The notes beneath the pieces were generated by a model. It saw nothing but the letters and a program-made list of their open reading frames with translations, searched no databases and was not told the DNA's origin. From the NCBI GenBank assembly GCA_951812325.1, contig OX638294.1, positions 2,086,859-2,150,858 on the forward strand: DNA of 64,000 nt, read 5' to 3'. The stretch's first letter is position 1. Each line of letters begins with the position of its first letter. The DNA comes from an uncultured Thermoanaerobaculia bacterium (lineage in GTDB: Bacteria; Acidobacteriota; Thermoanaerobaculia; Multivoradales; Multivoraceae). Made by a program: the position numbers and the translations under genes. Of this stretch, positions 25,576-34,212 are shown one piece after another.

Positions 25576-28500
25576 GTGCCGGGCGGCTATCCCTTTCCGG
25601 AACTCGAGCGCGAGACACTCGAGTTCTGGCAGCGCGAACGGGTGTTCGAGGCCTCTCTGGCGGCCGGCGGCGCCGACCAACGCGAGTTCTCGTTCTACGA
25701 GGGTCCGCCGACGGCCAACAACGTGCCGCACGTCGGTCATGTCGTCACCCGCGTGGTCAAGGACCTCTACCCGCGCTTCCGCACGATGACCGGACGGCGC
25801 GTGCCCCGCAAGGGCGGTTGGGACACGCACGGCCTGCCGGTGGAAATCGAGGTCGAGAAGCAGCTCGGCTTCTCCGGCAAGCAGCAGATCGAGGACCACG
25901 GGATCGGGAAGTTCAACCGCGCCTGCCTGGAGAGCGTCAGCGCCTACGAGCGCCAGTGGCGGAGGATGACCGATCGGGTCGGTTACTGGCTCGACATGGA
26001 CGGCGCCTACAAGACCTACACGAACACCTACATCGAGTCGGTGTGGTGGGCGCTCGCCGAGCTCTGGCGGCAGGACCTGCTCTACGAGGGGCGCAGGATC
26101 CAGCCGTACTGCGCCCGCTGCGGCACCACCCTGTCGAGCCACGAGGTGGCCCAGAACTACCGCGACACGGAGGATCCCTCGATCTGGGTGCGCTTCCCGC
26201 TGCGGCCGGGGCAGACACTCTCCGCGCTCGGCGGGGAGGCGGCCGGCGGCGCCACGTTCAGCACCGACCGGCCGATCGACATCGTCGCCTGGACGACGAC
26301 GCCATGGACGCTCCTCTCCCACGCAGGGATCGCGGTGCATCCCGAACTGATCTATCGCGCCGTACCGGACCCGGGCGACCCCGGGCGGCTGCTGCTGATC
26401 GCGGAGAGCCTCGAGCGACCCGTGCCGGTGCTCGTTTCCGGCGACGGCAAGCCGACCCGCGTGGATCTGCGCGAGGCCGCCACCGTCGCCCGCTTCGACG
26501 GCCGGTCCCTTGAAGGCATCCTCTACGACCGGCCGTTCCCCGTCGAGCCGCGCCGCCCGTACCGCCCCGCCGAGGTGTCGGACGCCGCCGGCTACCGCAT
26601 CCTGCTCGCCGACTACGTCACCCTTGCCGAAGGGACCGGCGCGGTCCACACGGCGCCGCTGTTCGGCGAGGACGACGAGAAGAGCGGGCGCGAGTACGGC
26701 CTGCCCGAGCTGCAGGCGGTCGACGCGGAGGGCCGGGTCGCGCTCGACGCCGCCGCCAGCTCCGACGACCCCTCCGTCCAGTCCCTGATCGACGACATCA
26801 ACGGTGAGTGGTTCAAGGACGCCGACCCGAAGATCGTCCGCTCGCTGCGGCAACGGGGCCGGCTGCTCCACGGCGAACGGTACGGTCACAGCTACCCCTT
26901 CTGCTGGCGCTGCGATCAGCCGCTGCTCTACTACGCGACGACAAGCTGGTTCGTGCGCACCACCGCGGCCCGCGACCGGTTGATCGAGAAGAACCGCCAG
27001 ATTCACTGGCATCCGGAGCACGTCGGGCAGGGGCGTTTCGGAGACTGGCTCGAGAACGTCGTCGACTGGGCCCTGTCCCGGAGCCGCTACTGGGGTACTC
27101 CGCTGCCGGTCTGGCAGTGCGCCGACTGCGGCGAGACCGAAGTGATCGGCTCCTTCGGGGAGCTCTTCCGCCGTGCCGGACTTCCCCTGCCGGACGACCC
27201 GTACGACCGCTCGAACTTCGATCCCCACCGGCCCTTCATCGACGACGACTTCCACTGGTCGTGCACCGGCGCCGCCTGCTCGGGGACCATGCGCCGCGTC
27301 CCGTTCGTGATCGACGCCTGGTTCGATTCGGGCGCCATGCCATTCGCCCAGTACCACTACCCGTTCGAGAACCGGGAGACCTTCCGGGCCCGCTTCCCGG
27401 CGGACTTCATCTCCGAGGCGGTCGACCAGACCCGGGGCTGGTTCTACACCCTGCACGTCCTCGGCTGCCTGCTCTTCGACAGCCCGGCCTATCGCAACTG
27501 CATCGTCCTGGGACACGTGAACGACGAGAACGGCCGCAAGATGTCCAAGCGGCTCGGCAACGTCGTCGAGCCGATGGAGGTGCTGGCCGAGACCGGCGCC
27601 GACGCCCTGCGCTGGTACTTCTGCGTCAACAACCCGGAACAGCCGTCGCGTTTCTCGGCCAGGCTCGTGCGGGAGGCGGCCCAGACCTTCCTGCTGCCGC
27701 TCTGGAACGCCCTGTCGTTCTTCACCATCTACGCCAACCTCGACGGCTGGCGGCCGGCCCCCCGGCAGGGGTCTGGCGACGTCGGAGCGGATCGGGTTCG
27801 TCGCGGCGGAAGCGACGTTCCTGATGAGCCGGACGGGGTTGGGGCGAAGGTCCCGTTCGCCGAGCGCCAGGCCCTCGACCGCTGGATCCTGCTCAGGCTC
27901 CACCGCCTCGTACGGGAGACGACCGGGCACCTGCGCGGATACCGCACCGCGCCCGCCGCTCGTGGCATCGAGACGTTCCTGGACGAGTTGACGAATTGGT
28001 ACATCCGGCGCAGCCGCGACCGGTTCTGGGCGCCCAACGACGAGTCCGGCGCCGGCGGGGAGGGCAAGGAAAGCGCGTACCAGACTCTGTACGAAGTCCT
28101 GACCACGCTGCGCCTTCTCGTCGCACCCTTCGTCCCCTTCGTGGCCGAGGAGCTCCACCGCCGGCTGCTTTCGAGCCAGGGTCTCGGCGCCGTCAGTTGC
28201 CACCTCGAGTCGTGGCCCGAGCCTCCCGCCGACCGTGCCGACGAGCGACTGGAGGCGGCGATGGCGACCGTGCTCCAGGTCGCCCGCAGCGGCCGCTCAG
28301 CGCGCAACGCGAACAGCATCAAGATCCGCCAGCCGCTGCGCTCCGTCACGCTCATCAGTGCCGATCCGGAACTCCAATCCCTGGTCGGGCCGTACGTCGG
28401 TCTCCTCGCCGAGGAACTCAACGTGCATGCAGTGCGCTGGGCCGCCGACAGCTCCGAGTACGTCTCGTTTGACGTGGTCCCGCACTACCCGAGGTGCGGC

Positions 28501-29001
28501 CCCCGGTTCGGTCGCGCCATGCCGGCGGTGCGCGCCGCCCTCGCCGCCCGAAACGGCGCGGACCTGAAGCGCGAACTCGACGAGTCCGGGCGCATTGCGA
28601 TCGAACTCGACGGCGACACCGCGTACCTCGAACCGGACGACGTCGAGGTGCGGCTCGAAGAGCGTCCGGGCATCGCCGTGCACGGGGACAGCGAGCTGCT
28701 GGTCGCCCTCGACGTCGACCTGGACGACGACCTGATCGCCGAGGGGCTCGCGCGCGAGGTGGTCCACCGGGTCCAGAATCGGCGCCGCGCCGCCGACCTT
28801 GACTACGCCGACCGCATCGCCGTCCGCTACCGGACGAACGAGGAGGTCGAACGGGCGATCGAGGCGCATCGGGAGTGGATTTGCGGCGAGACCCTGGCCG
28901 TCACCTTCCAGGCCACCAACGGCGACGGGCCGGACGGCATGGAAGACGCCCCGATCGAAGGTCAGGCGTTCGCGCTCGCGATCGAAGTCCAATCCCCCTA
29001 G
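25576..29001 (+). CDS. ileS: Isoleucyl-tRNA synthetase, type 2 (eukaryote/archaea-like)
   Basis: Class I synthetase charging tRNA-Ile. Opening YPFPELERETLEFWQRERVF, GPPTANNVPHVGHVVTRVVK (HIGH-like HVGHV), the editing domain with WTTTPWTLLSHAGIAVHP, then WFDSGAMPFAQYHYPF and NGRKMSKRLGNVVEP (KMSKR) are all intact. A long C-terminal region with no classic IleS1 zinc finger follows. The N-terminal and anticodon-domain sequences fit the IleS2 class, which is commonly mupirocin-insensitive. 1,141 residues from the GTG at 25576. No in-frame ATG exists nearby and a GTG at 25459 is the alternative, so the start is unsure. A low-complexity insertion near residue 735 (APRQGSGDVGADRVRRGG) is unusual. 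Confidence 0.93.
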   Translation: MPGGYPFPELERETLEFWQRERVFEASLAAGGADQREFSFYEGPPTANNVPHVGHVVTRVVKDLYPRFRTMTGRRVPRKGGWDTHGLPVEIEVEKQLGFSGKQQIEDHGIGKFNRACLESVSAYERQWRRMTDRVGYWLDMDGAYKTYTNTYIESVWWALAELWRQDLLYEGRRIQPYCARCGTTLSSHEVAQNYRDTEDPSIWVRFPLRPGQTLSALGGEAAGGATFSTDRPIDIVAWTTTPWTLLSHAGIAVHPELIYRAVPDPGDPGRLLLIAESLERPVPVLVSGDGKPTRVDLREAATVARFDGRSLEGILYDRPFPVEPRRPYRPAEVSDAAGYRILLADYVTLAEGTGAVHTAPLFGEDDEKSGREYGLPELQAVDAEGRVALDAAASSDDPSVQSLIDDINGEWFKDADPKIVRSLRQRGRLLHGERYGHSYPFCWRCDQPLLYYATTSWFVRTTAARDRLIEKNRQIHWHPEHVGQGRFGDWLENVVDWALSRSRYWGTPLPVWQCADCGETEVIGSFGELFRRAGLPLPDDPYDRSNFDPHRPFIDDDFHWSCTGAACSGTMRRVPFVIDAWFDSGAMPFAQYHYPFENRETFRARFPADFISEAVDQTRGWFYTLHVLGCLLFDSPAYRNCIVLGHVNDENGRKMSKRLGNVVEPMEVLAETGADALRWYFCVNNPEQPSRFSARLVREAAQTFLLPLWNALSFFTIYANLDGWRPAPRQGSGDVGADRVRRGGSDVPDEPDGVGAKVPFAERQALDRWILLRLHRLVRETTGHLRGYRTAPAARGIETFLDELTNWYIRRSRDRFWAPNDESGAGGEGKESAYQTLYEVLTTLRLLVAPFVPFVAEELHRRLLSSQGLGAVSCHLESWPEPPADRADERLEAAMATVLQVARSGRSARNANSIKIRQPLRSVTLISADPELQSLVGPYVGLLAEELNVHAVRWAADSSEYVSFDVVPHYPRCGPRFGRAMPAVRAALAARNGADLKRELDESGRIAIELDGDTAYLEPDDVEVRLEERPGIAVHGDSELLVALDVDLDDDLIAEGLAREVVHRVQNRRRAADLDYADRIAVRYRTNEEVERAIEAHREWICGETLAVTFQATNGDGPDGMEDAPIEGQAFALAIEVQSP

Positions 29002-29159
29002 CAGCCCGTGGCAGAAGTCGCGCTGCATTCGAGCGGCCATGCATCCCGCCCGGCATCGTTGCTCCTCAGTCGAATATGGCCCGATATACTCCCTCGTCGC
29101 GCCTTGCCGGGCGGGCGCCTGGCCACTCTCGGTGCGACACGGACTTCTGCCACGAGCTG
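29002..29159 (+). repeat. MITE-like element, internally deleted copy
   Basis: It starts CAGCCCGTGGCAGAAGTC directly after the ileS stop and ends CTTCTGCCACGAGCTG, so both inverted ends are kept. Compared with 2054-2301 the central hairpin section is missing. A TATACT hexamer lies inside at about 29083. It ends 22 bases before the phosphomutase start. Confidence 0.8.
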
Positions 29160-29181
29160 CCAGCGAGGAGCGCACGAACCG

Positions 29182-30564
29182 ATGGCAGGAATCTTCAAGG
29201 CCTACGACGTCCGCGGCCTCTATCCGGGACAGTTGAACGAGGCGCTGGCGCGCCGGATCGGCATGGGCTTCGGTCACCTCGTCGACCTCACGGGCGACCA
29301 GGGCGCGGAACGCCCCCGCACCGTCGTCGTCAGCCGCGACATGCGTTCGCACAGCGTGCCGCTGTCCGAGGCGCTCTGCGACGGGCTGACGCGGGCCGGG
29401 CTCGATGTCCTGGATATCGGTCTCGCGACCACGCCGATGAACTACTTCGCCACCGGCCGGCTCGGCGCCGCCGGCGGCATCCAGGTCACGGCCAGTCACA
29501 ACGCGGCCGGGTACAACGGCCTGAAGTTCAGCCTCGCCGGCGCCGTGCCGGTGTCGGGAGACGACGGCATCCCGATCATCGAGGAGCACGCCCTCGGCCC
29601 GGAGCCGAAGCCGGCGGCAGCGCCCGGGCAGGTCGAGACGAGGAGCATCGAGGCCGCATACGCCGAGCACGTGCTCTCCTTTCTCGACCGCTCGTTCGAA
29701 GCCGCAGACGGCCCGAAGCTGCGACTGGCCGCCGACGCCGCGAACGGGATGGGCACGATCTACCGGCCTCTGCTCCTGGCCTGCGGAGTCGAACTGCTGC
29801 CGCTCTTCTTCGAGTTGGACGGGACCTTCCCGAACCACGAGGCGAACCCGCTGTTGCCGGAGAACCTCCACGACCTGAGCCGCCTCGTCGTCGAGCAGGG
29901 GGCCGACCTCGGCGTCAGCTTCGACGGCGACGGCGACCGCGCCGCCTTTGTCGACGAACACGGCGAACCGATCGGGTCCGACCTGATCACCGCCCTGATC
30001 GCGGGTCAGATGCTCGAGCGGGAGTCCGGAGGCGCCGTGATCCACGACATCCGCTCCTCCCGGGCGGTGCCGGAGTACATTCGCGAACACGGCGGCACGC
30101 CGCTGCCGGAACGGGTCGGCCACTCCTTCGTCAAGGCCACGATGCGGCGAACGGCCGCGATCTTCGGCGGCGAGCTCGCCGGTCACTACTACTTCCGCGA
30201 GAACTACTGCGCCGACAGCTCGATCCTCGCCGTGGTCGCCGTCCTCAACCTGCTCCGCCGCTCAGGCAGGTCCCTCTCCGAGATCACCGCGCCGCTCCGC
30301 CGCTACGCGAAGAGCAGCGAGATCAACTTCGAGGTCGAGGACAAGGACGCCGCGATGGCGGCCCTCGTCGACCGCTACGCCACGCGCCAGGGCGGCGCAC
30401 TCGACCGCCTCGACGGCATCCGCATCGACTTCGACGACTGGTGGTTCAACGTCCGCCCCTCGAACACCGAGCCGCTGCTGCGGCTGGTCCTGGAAGCCTC
30501 GACCCCCGAACAGCTCGCCGCGCGGCAGGCCGAACTGACGGCGCAGTTGGGCGAACCCACGTAG
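29182..30564 (+). CDS. Phosphomannomutase/phosphoglucomutase
   Basis: Alpha-D-phosphohexomutase interconverting hexose 1- and 6-phosphates for cell-wall or polysaccharide sugars. 460 residues with all four family loops. These are GIQVTASHNAAGYNGLKF (phosphoserine), SFDGDGDRAAF (metal), FGGELAGHYYFREN (sugar specificity, GEx-GH) and VRPSNTEPLLRLVLE (phosphate binding). It opens MAGIFKAYDVRGLYPGQL. GAGGAG at 29165 lies ahead of the ATG. PMM versus PGM preference cannot be read. Its upstream region is almost entirely a MITE-like copy, so transcription may depend on ileS read-through or on the element. Confidence 0.93.
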   Translation: MAGIFKAYDVRGLYPGQLNEALARRIGMGFGHLVDLTGDQGAERPRTVVVSRDMRSHSVPLSEALCDGLTRAGLDVLDIGLATTPMNYFATGRLGAAGGIQVTASHNAAGYNGLKFSLAGAVPVSGDDGIPIIEEHALGPEPKPAAAPGQVETRSIEAAYAEHVLSFLDRSFEAADGPKLRLAADAANGMGTIYRPLLLACGVELLPLFFELDGTFPNHEANPLLPENLHDLSRLVVEQGADLGVSFDGDGDRAAFVDEHGEPIGSDLITALIAGQMLERESGGAVIHDIRSSRAVPEYIREHGGTPLPERVGHSFVKATMRRTAAIFGGELAGHYYFRENYCADSSILAVVAVLNLLRRSGRSLSEITAPLRRYAKSSEINFEVEDKDAAMAALVDRYATRQGGALDRLDGIRIDFDDWWFNVRPSNTEPLLRLVLEASTPEQLAARQAELTAQLGEPT

Positions 30565-30710
30565 CACCAGCGGGTGCGCCGCCCTGCGCCCGCCGGCACG
30601 ACGCCGGCTGCCCTGGCTGCGACTACTCGCCTCTCGGACGGCCTCGGACAGGGACCAGAATCCACCCGGCAAAGGTACAGGTGCGCCGGCCTGCCATCCG
30701 TGCGCCCGCT

Positions 30711-30760
30711 GACGGGCGCGCGGACTGGTTCACGTGCGGCGCGGATCGCGCCACGAGGGT
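30711..30760. repeat. Short hairpin repeat between the mutase and the YugP-like gene
   Basis: GACGGGCGCGCGGACTGGTT followed by GTGCGGCGCG and CGCGCCAC arms around GAT. It lies between convergent genes in the gap 30565-30812 and might act as a weak bidirectional terminator. No T-tract follows. Confidence 0.55.
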
Positions 30761-30812
30761 CCTGGCCGGCATTCGGGCGCCGCCGCGCAGCGGCGCGACC
30801 GAACTGCTCACC

Positions 30813-31502
30813 CTAGTCCCGGCCGCCGAGAAGCCCGGCCCGCATCAGGAAGTAGAGCAGCGTCAACAGCGAAGAGACCGCGGCGGCCACGTAGGTCAGG
30901 GCGGCCGCGTTGAGAACCCGGTCCATCCCGACCCGCTCGGTCTGCAGGATGAGTCCCTGCCCGACGGCCAGGCGTTTGGCGCGGGCCGTGGCGTCGAACT
31001 CGACCGGCAGGGTGACGAGCTGGAACAGGACGACCGCGGAGAACATGACCGCGCCAACCATGAACATGCCCATGTTGCCCAGAATGAGGCCGAAGAACAT
31101 GACGAAGTAGCCCAGGTTGCTGCCGATTCCCGCCATCGGCACGAGGGTCGAGCGCAGCCAGAGGGGCGCGTAGTTCTTCGCGTGCTGGATCGCGTGGCCC
31201 GCCTCGTGGCAGGCGATGCCTATCGCGGCCACGGAGTTCGAGCCGTAGACCTCTTGCGACAGGGCCAGCTTCTTCGTCACCGGGTTGTAGTGGTCGGAAA
31301 GCCGGCCGCGCGTCGCCACGACCTCGACGTCGCTGATGCCGGCGTAGGCGAGCAGGCGCTGGGCTGCCTGGGCGCCGGTCATGCCGGTCGCCGAGCGAAC
31401 CCTCGAGTACTTCTTGAACGCTCGCTTCACGCGGAAGCTGGCCCACAGGGACAGCAGCAGGCCGGGGGCCAGGTAGACGAAGTACATGGGATCGAAGAAC
31501 AT
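30813..31502 (-). CDS. YugP-like zinc membrane metalloprotease (Zn_peptidase_2)
   Basis: 229 residues. An N-terminal membrane segment (FDPMYFVYLAPGLLLSLWA) is followed by GMTGAQAAQRLLAYAGISDV and the zinc motif AIGIACHEAGHAIQHAKNYA near residue 98. Three further hydrophobic segments follow (GYFVMFFGLILGNMGMFMVG; FSAVVLFQLVTLPVEF; ALTYVAAAVSSLLTLLYFL), with EFDATARAKR between. Length and order match the family, whose substrates are unknown. It is convergent with the phosphomutase and divergent from the alpha/beta hydrolase 180 bases away. Confidence 0.9.
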   Translation of the reverse strand: MFFDPMYFVYLAPGLLLSLWASFRVKRAFKKYSRVRSATGMTGAQAAQRLLAYAGISDVEVVATRGRLSDHYNPVTKKLALSQEVYGSNSVAAIGIACHEAGHAIQHAKNYAPLWLRSTLVPMAGIGSNLGYFVMFFGLILGNMGMFMVGAVMFSAVVLFQLVTLPVEFDATARAKRLAVGQGLILQTERVGMDRVLNAAALTYVAAAVSSLLTLLYFLMRAGLLGGRD

Positions 31503-31681
31503 CAGACCAACTCCTTGATGAGCGCCCGCTTCGAGTTACGGAGCGTCACCGGCGGTGTTTCAAGGGGGCTCGCGGCACGACGAGGCGCCGCTTCCGGCTG
31601 TGCGAGGGGCAATCCGCACTGCAGCGGAGTATATTCCGCGCGTCCCGCGTCGCTGCACAGTCGGAATAGCACAGTCGGAAC

Positions 31682-32380
31682 ATGCCTCGAATCACCCCTC
31701 TCGAACTGGCCGGCCCAGCCGGCCGGCTGGAAGCCGAGCTGCTCGAGCCGGACTCGCCGCCGGTGTTCGCCGCGACCGTGGCGCACCCCCATCCGCTCCA
31801 CGGCGGCGACATGGACAACCACGTCGTGGCCGCGGCGGCCGCGGCGGTGGAGAGATGCGGCGGCGCCGCCCTTCGCTTCAACTTCCGCGGCGCCGGCCGC
31901 AGCGAGGGACGTCACGACGCAGGCCGCGGCGAGGTCGACGATCTGGCCACCTGCGAGCAGGAACTCAGCCGCCGTTTCCCGCGGTTGCCTCGCCTCGGCG
32001 TCGGCTACTCCTTCGGCGCCGTCGTCACGATGGCGCGGCTGCCCGGCGCCGACGCGGCCCTCGACCCGCCCGCGGGCCTGCTGCTCATCGCGCCGCCTCT
32101 GACCCACTACGACTTCGCAGACGCCGCCACGGCCTCCGTGCCCGTCGCCGTGGTCCACGGCCAGCTCGACGGATTCACTCCGCCAGCAATGATCCGCCGC
32201 CTGCCGAAACGCTGGCCCACCCTGAACTGCTGCCTGGCGGTTTCAGGCGTTGGCCACGACCTCTCCTCACCGGACCTCCGCTCAACGATCCGCCGGGCGT
32301 TGGAAGACCTGATTCCCGAGGAACGCGTCAGCGCAACTTGCGCGAAGCGAACGAGCAGCAGCCGTTCCAGATCGAGGTGA
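31682..32380 (+). CDS. Small alpha/beta hydrolase (COG2945-like)
   Basis: 232 residues. TVAHPHPLHGGDMDNHVV, LRFNFRGAGRSEG, the elbow GVGYSFGAVVT (Ser), VVHGQLDGFTP (Asp) and GVGHDLSSPD (His) give a complete catalytic triad. The family is typically annotated as hydrolases of the CocE/dienelactone type with unknown substrates. The last 25 residues (EERVSATCAKRTSSS...) depart from family expectation because the frame runs into a transposase remnant from about 32325, so the native C-terminus was probably replaced. The ATG at 31682 is followed by the expected first strand. Confidence 0.85.
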   Translation: MPRITPLELAGPAGRLEAELLEPDSPPVFAATVAHPHPLHGGDMDNHVVAAAAAAVERCGGAALRFNFRGAGRSEGRHDAGRGEVDDLATCEQELSRRFPRLPRLGVGYSFGAVVTMARLPGADAALDPPAGLLLIAPPLTHYDFADAATASVPVAVVHGQLDGFTPPAMIRRLPKRWPTLNCCLAVSGVGHDLSSPDLRSTIRRALEDLIPEERVSATCAKRTSSSRSRSR

Positions 32381-32560
32381 AGGAGCAGGGCTTCCGGGTG
32401 ATCACCCTTCAGCACGAGCACGGGTGCTTCCGCGGTGAAGCCGGCGAGACGCCGCCATCGTGGTCCGAGCGCAAGCGCCGCCACAAGGACGTGGACGCGG
32501 CCTGGATCAGAAGGCACGGGGTGTCGCACTGCGGCCACGAGAAGGACATCGGCATGGACC
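32325..32560 (+). pseudogene. Fragment of an IS5-family transposase
   Basis: In the frame offset from the hydrolase, the text RQRNLREANEQQ and then WSERKRRHKDVDAAWIRRHG followed by VSHCGHEKDIGMD matches the conserved central part of IS5-type transposases (KRRQKDxDARWTKKxGxSHYGYK). No start, DDE remainder or inverted ends are visible. It is a short decayed relic fused to the 3' end of the hydrolase gene. Confidence 0.7.
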
Positions 32561-32652
32561 GTGCCACGGTCTGGTTCGCAGCTACGAGGTGACGGCTGCC
32601 GCCTTCACGAGAGTCAGGTCTTCGCGATCCGCCGAAGACGGACCCCGGGCTG

Positions 32653-33042
32653 CTAGACCGCGAACGACGAGCCGCAGCCGCAGGTTCCGACGGCCTTCGG
32701 GTTCGAGAACTTGAACCCGGTTCCCGCGACGCCCAACTGGTAGTCGATCGTCGTGCCCTTCAGATAGCGGGCGCTGATCGGGTCGACAAAGACATGCAGG
32801 CCTTCGTACTCGAAGACCTCGTCCGTCTCGCGCTGGTTCGTCTCGAAGTCCAGCGCGTACTCGAAGCCGCTGCAGCCGCCTCCGCGCACCGCGACCCGCA
32901 GGCCGTTGTCGGGCGGAAGGCCCTCGTCCTCGCGAGTGAGCTTGATCATCCTCACGGCCTTGGCGGTCAGATGCAGTGTCTCCGACGCCTGGCCTGGCGG
33001 CGGCGCGGGAGCAGGTGGGGTCGGAAAGTCGATCTCTGGCAT
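32653..33042 (-). CDS. A-type Fe-S cluster carrier (IscA/ErpA/HesB family)
   Basis: 129 residues that pass Fe-S clusters to apoproteins. A Pro-rich 25-residue N-terminus precedes LTAKAVRMIKLTREDEG. The three ligand cysteines are present in RGGGCSGFEYAL and GTCGCGSSFAV, with the usual spacing. The text FVDPISARYLKGTTIDYQLG and FKFSNPKAVGTCGCG is typical of ErpA-like members. It is alone on its strand between the hydrolase/IS fragment and the tdk leader repeats. Confidence 0.92.
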   Translation of the reverse strand: MPEIDFPTPPAPAPPPGQASETLHLTAKAVRMIKLTREDEGLPPDNGLRVAVRGGGCSGFEYALDFETNQRETDEVFEYEGLHVFVDPISARYLKGTTIDYQLGVAGTGFKFSNPKAVGTCGCGSSFAV

Positions 33043-33192
33043 CGTCGGTGAGCCTCCGCAGGAGCCTGACCCAGCCGCCTAGACATGCCCGGACGTGCAG
33101 CGTCGGGCTGCGGCTGTGGCGCCCAAAGCTATCATCCCACCGTGTGGACAAGGTTCTCCAACGGTTCGTCATCGCCCGGCGAGGGCGGTCCT

Positions 33193-33368
33193 GATCGAAA
33201 CCGGCGCTCCGCGCAGGAGCGGCGGCTGGCCCGGGCACTGTTCCCGGTCGGTCTCCTGAGGCCCGATCGAAACGGACGCTCCGCGCAGGAGCGACGGCTG
33301 GCCAGGGCACTGTTCCCGGTCGGTCTCCTGAGGCCCGATCGAAACGGACGCCCCGCGCAGGAGCGGCC
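33193..33368. repeat. 72-bp tandem repeat in the leader of tdk
   Basis: GATCGAAACSGRCGCYCCGC recurs at 33193, 33265 and 33337, an exact 72-bp period (two full units and a third of 30 bases). Each unit carries a small hairpin, CGCTCC...GGAGCG. The third copy runs into the tdk ATG, and its GCAGGAGCGG supplies the ribosome site. Confidence 0.85.
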
Positions 33369-33986
33369 ATGATCCGGGAGCAGGGCCGGAGCGAGGGCGG
33401 CTGCATCGAGGTGATCACGGGCGGCATGTTCTCGGGCAAGAGCGAGGAGCTCGTGCGCCGGCTCCGCCGCGCCCTGATCGCCCGCCAGCGCGTCCAGGTG
33501 TTCCACATCGCCACCGACACCCGGAGCGGCGAGGGAGACGTGTTGCGCACCCGGGACAACCGCAGCCTGTCCGCCGTCACGGTGACCTCGAGCGACGAGA
33601 TGCGTCAGAAGCTGAGTCTCGGCGTGGAGGTCGTGGGCATCGACGAGGCCCAGTTCTTCGACGGGGGTCTGGTCGAGTTGGTCACGGAGCTCGCCGACCT
33701 CGGCGTTCGGGTGATCGTCGCCGGGCTGGACCTGGACTTCCGGCGCCGCCCCTTCGGGCCGATTCCCGAGCTCATGGCGATCGCCGAGTACGTCGACAAG
33801 ATGCACGCCGTGTGCATGCGCTGCGGTGGCGCCGCCCAGTACTCGCTAAGGATCGCCGCCGGCGAACAGCAGGTCCTGGTCGGCGACGTGGAGTCGTACG
33901 AAGCCCGCTGTCGCCGTTGCTACGCCTCGTCCGCCGAGGCTGGCGAGGCCTCCGGGATCGGGTCCCGCCAGGAGCCTGCGCGGTAG
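33369..33986 (+). CDS. tdk: Thymidine kinase
   Basis: Type II salvage kinase phosphorylating thymidine. 205 residues: P-loop GGMFSGKSEELVRRLRR near residue 18, VVGIDEAQFF (Walker B and base Glu) near 92, AGLDLDFRRRPFGPIPELMA (lasso precursor), and zinc ligands CMRCGG and CRRC. The ATG follows GGAGCGGCC at the end of a 72-bp tandem repeat, so the repeat forms its 5' leader. Single gene unit. Confidence 0.95.
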   Translation: MIREQGRSEGGCIEVITGGMFSGKSEELVRRLRRALIARQRVQVFHIATDTRSGEGDVLRTRDNRSLSAVTVTSSDEMRQKLSLGVEVVGIDEAQFFDGGLVELVTELADLGVRVIVAGLDLDFRRRPFGPIPELMAIAEYVDKMHAVCMRCGGAAQYSLRIAAGEQQVLVGDVESYEARCRRCYASSAEAGEASGIGSRQEPAR

Positions 33987-33987
33987 G

Positions 33988-34182
33988 ACGCCACACGGTT
34001 CTGGCGCGCGTGTGGCGCATCCCGCGCCACAGGTGAACCAACTCCGGCTGCGAGTCATCGAGCACACGGCTGGCACGATGCTCGTCGTAGCGCCTGTGCT
34101 CAGGCTCTCGGCTGACGCCGAGGACCGGCGGGCCGCAGGTCGCGGTCGGTTGGGAGGGATGGAGCGCCGTTCAAATGCAGGC
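33988..34182 (-). repeat. MITE-like element, degenerate copy on the minus strand
   Basis: Read on the minus strand it has CTGCATTTGAACGGC, GAGCATCGTGCCAGCC, GTGCTCGATGACTCGCA and a hairpin TGTGGCGC...GCGCCACA, in the same order as in 2054-2301. About 60 unrelated bases are inserted after the left part, and both termini are lost. It fills the gap between the convergent tdk and moaD-moaE genes. Confidence 0.65.
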
Positions 34183-34212
34183 CTCGCACGAGCGCCAGAG
34201 CACGCGCCGCCT

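Noticed and set aside
25537..28203. 888-codon open frame opposite ileS
   Set aside because: Low-information antisense of a clearly identified synthetase, with no start context.
28875..32102. 1,075-codon frame spanning ileS end, mutase and YugP region
   Set aside because: Crosses three well-supported genes on both strands; Arg/Pro/Gly-rich text only.
33193..33368. Possible CRISPR array because of evenly spaced repeats
   Set aside because: Units are tandem over their full 72 bases with no variable spacers, and no cas genes are present. The same holds for the arrays at 16-340 and 1305-1530.
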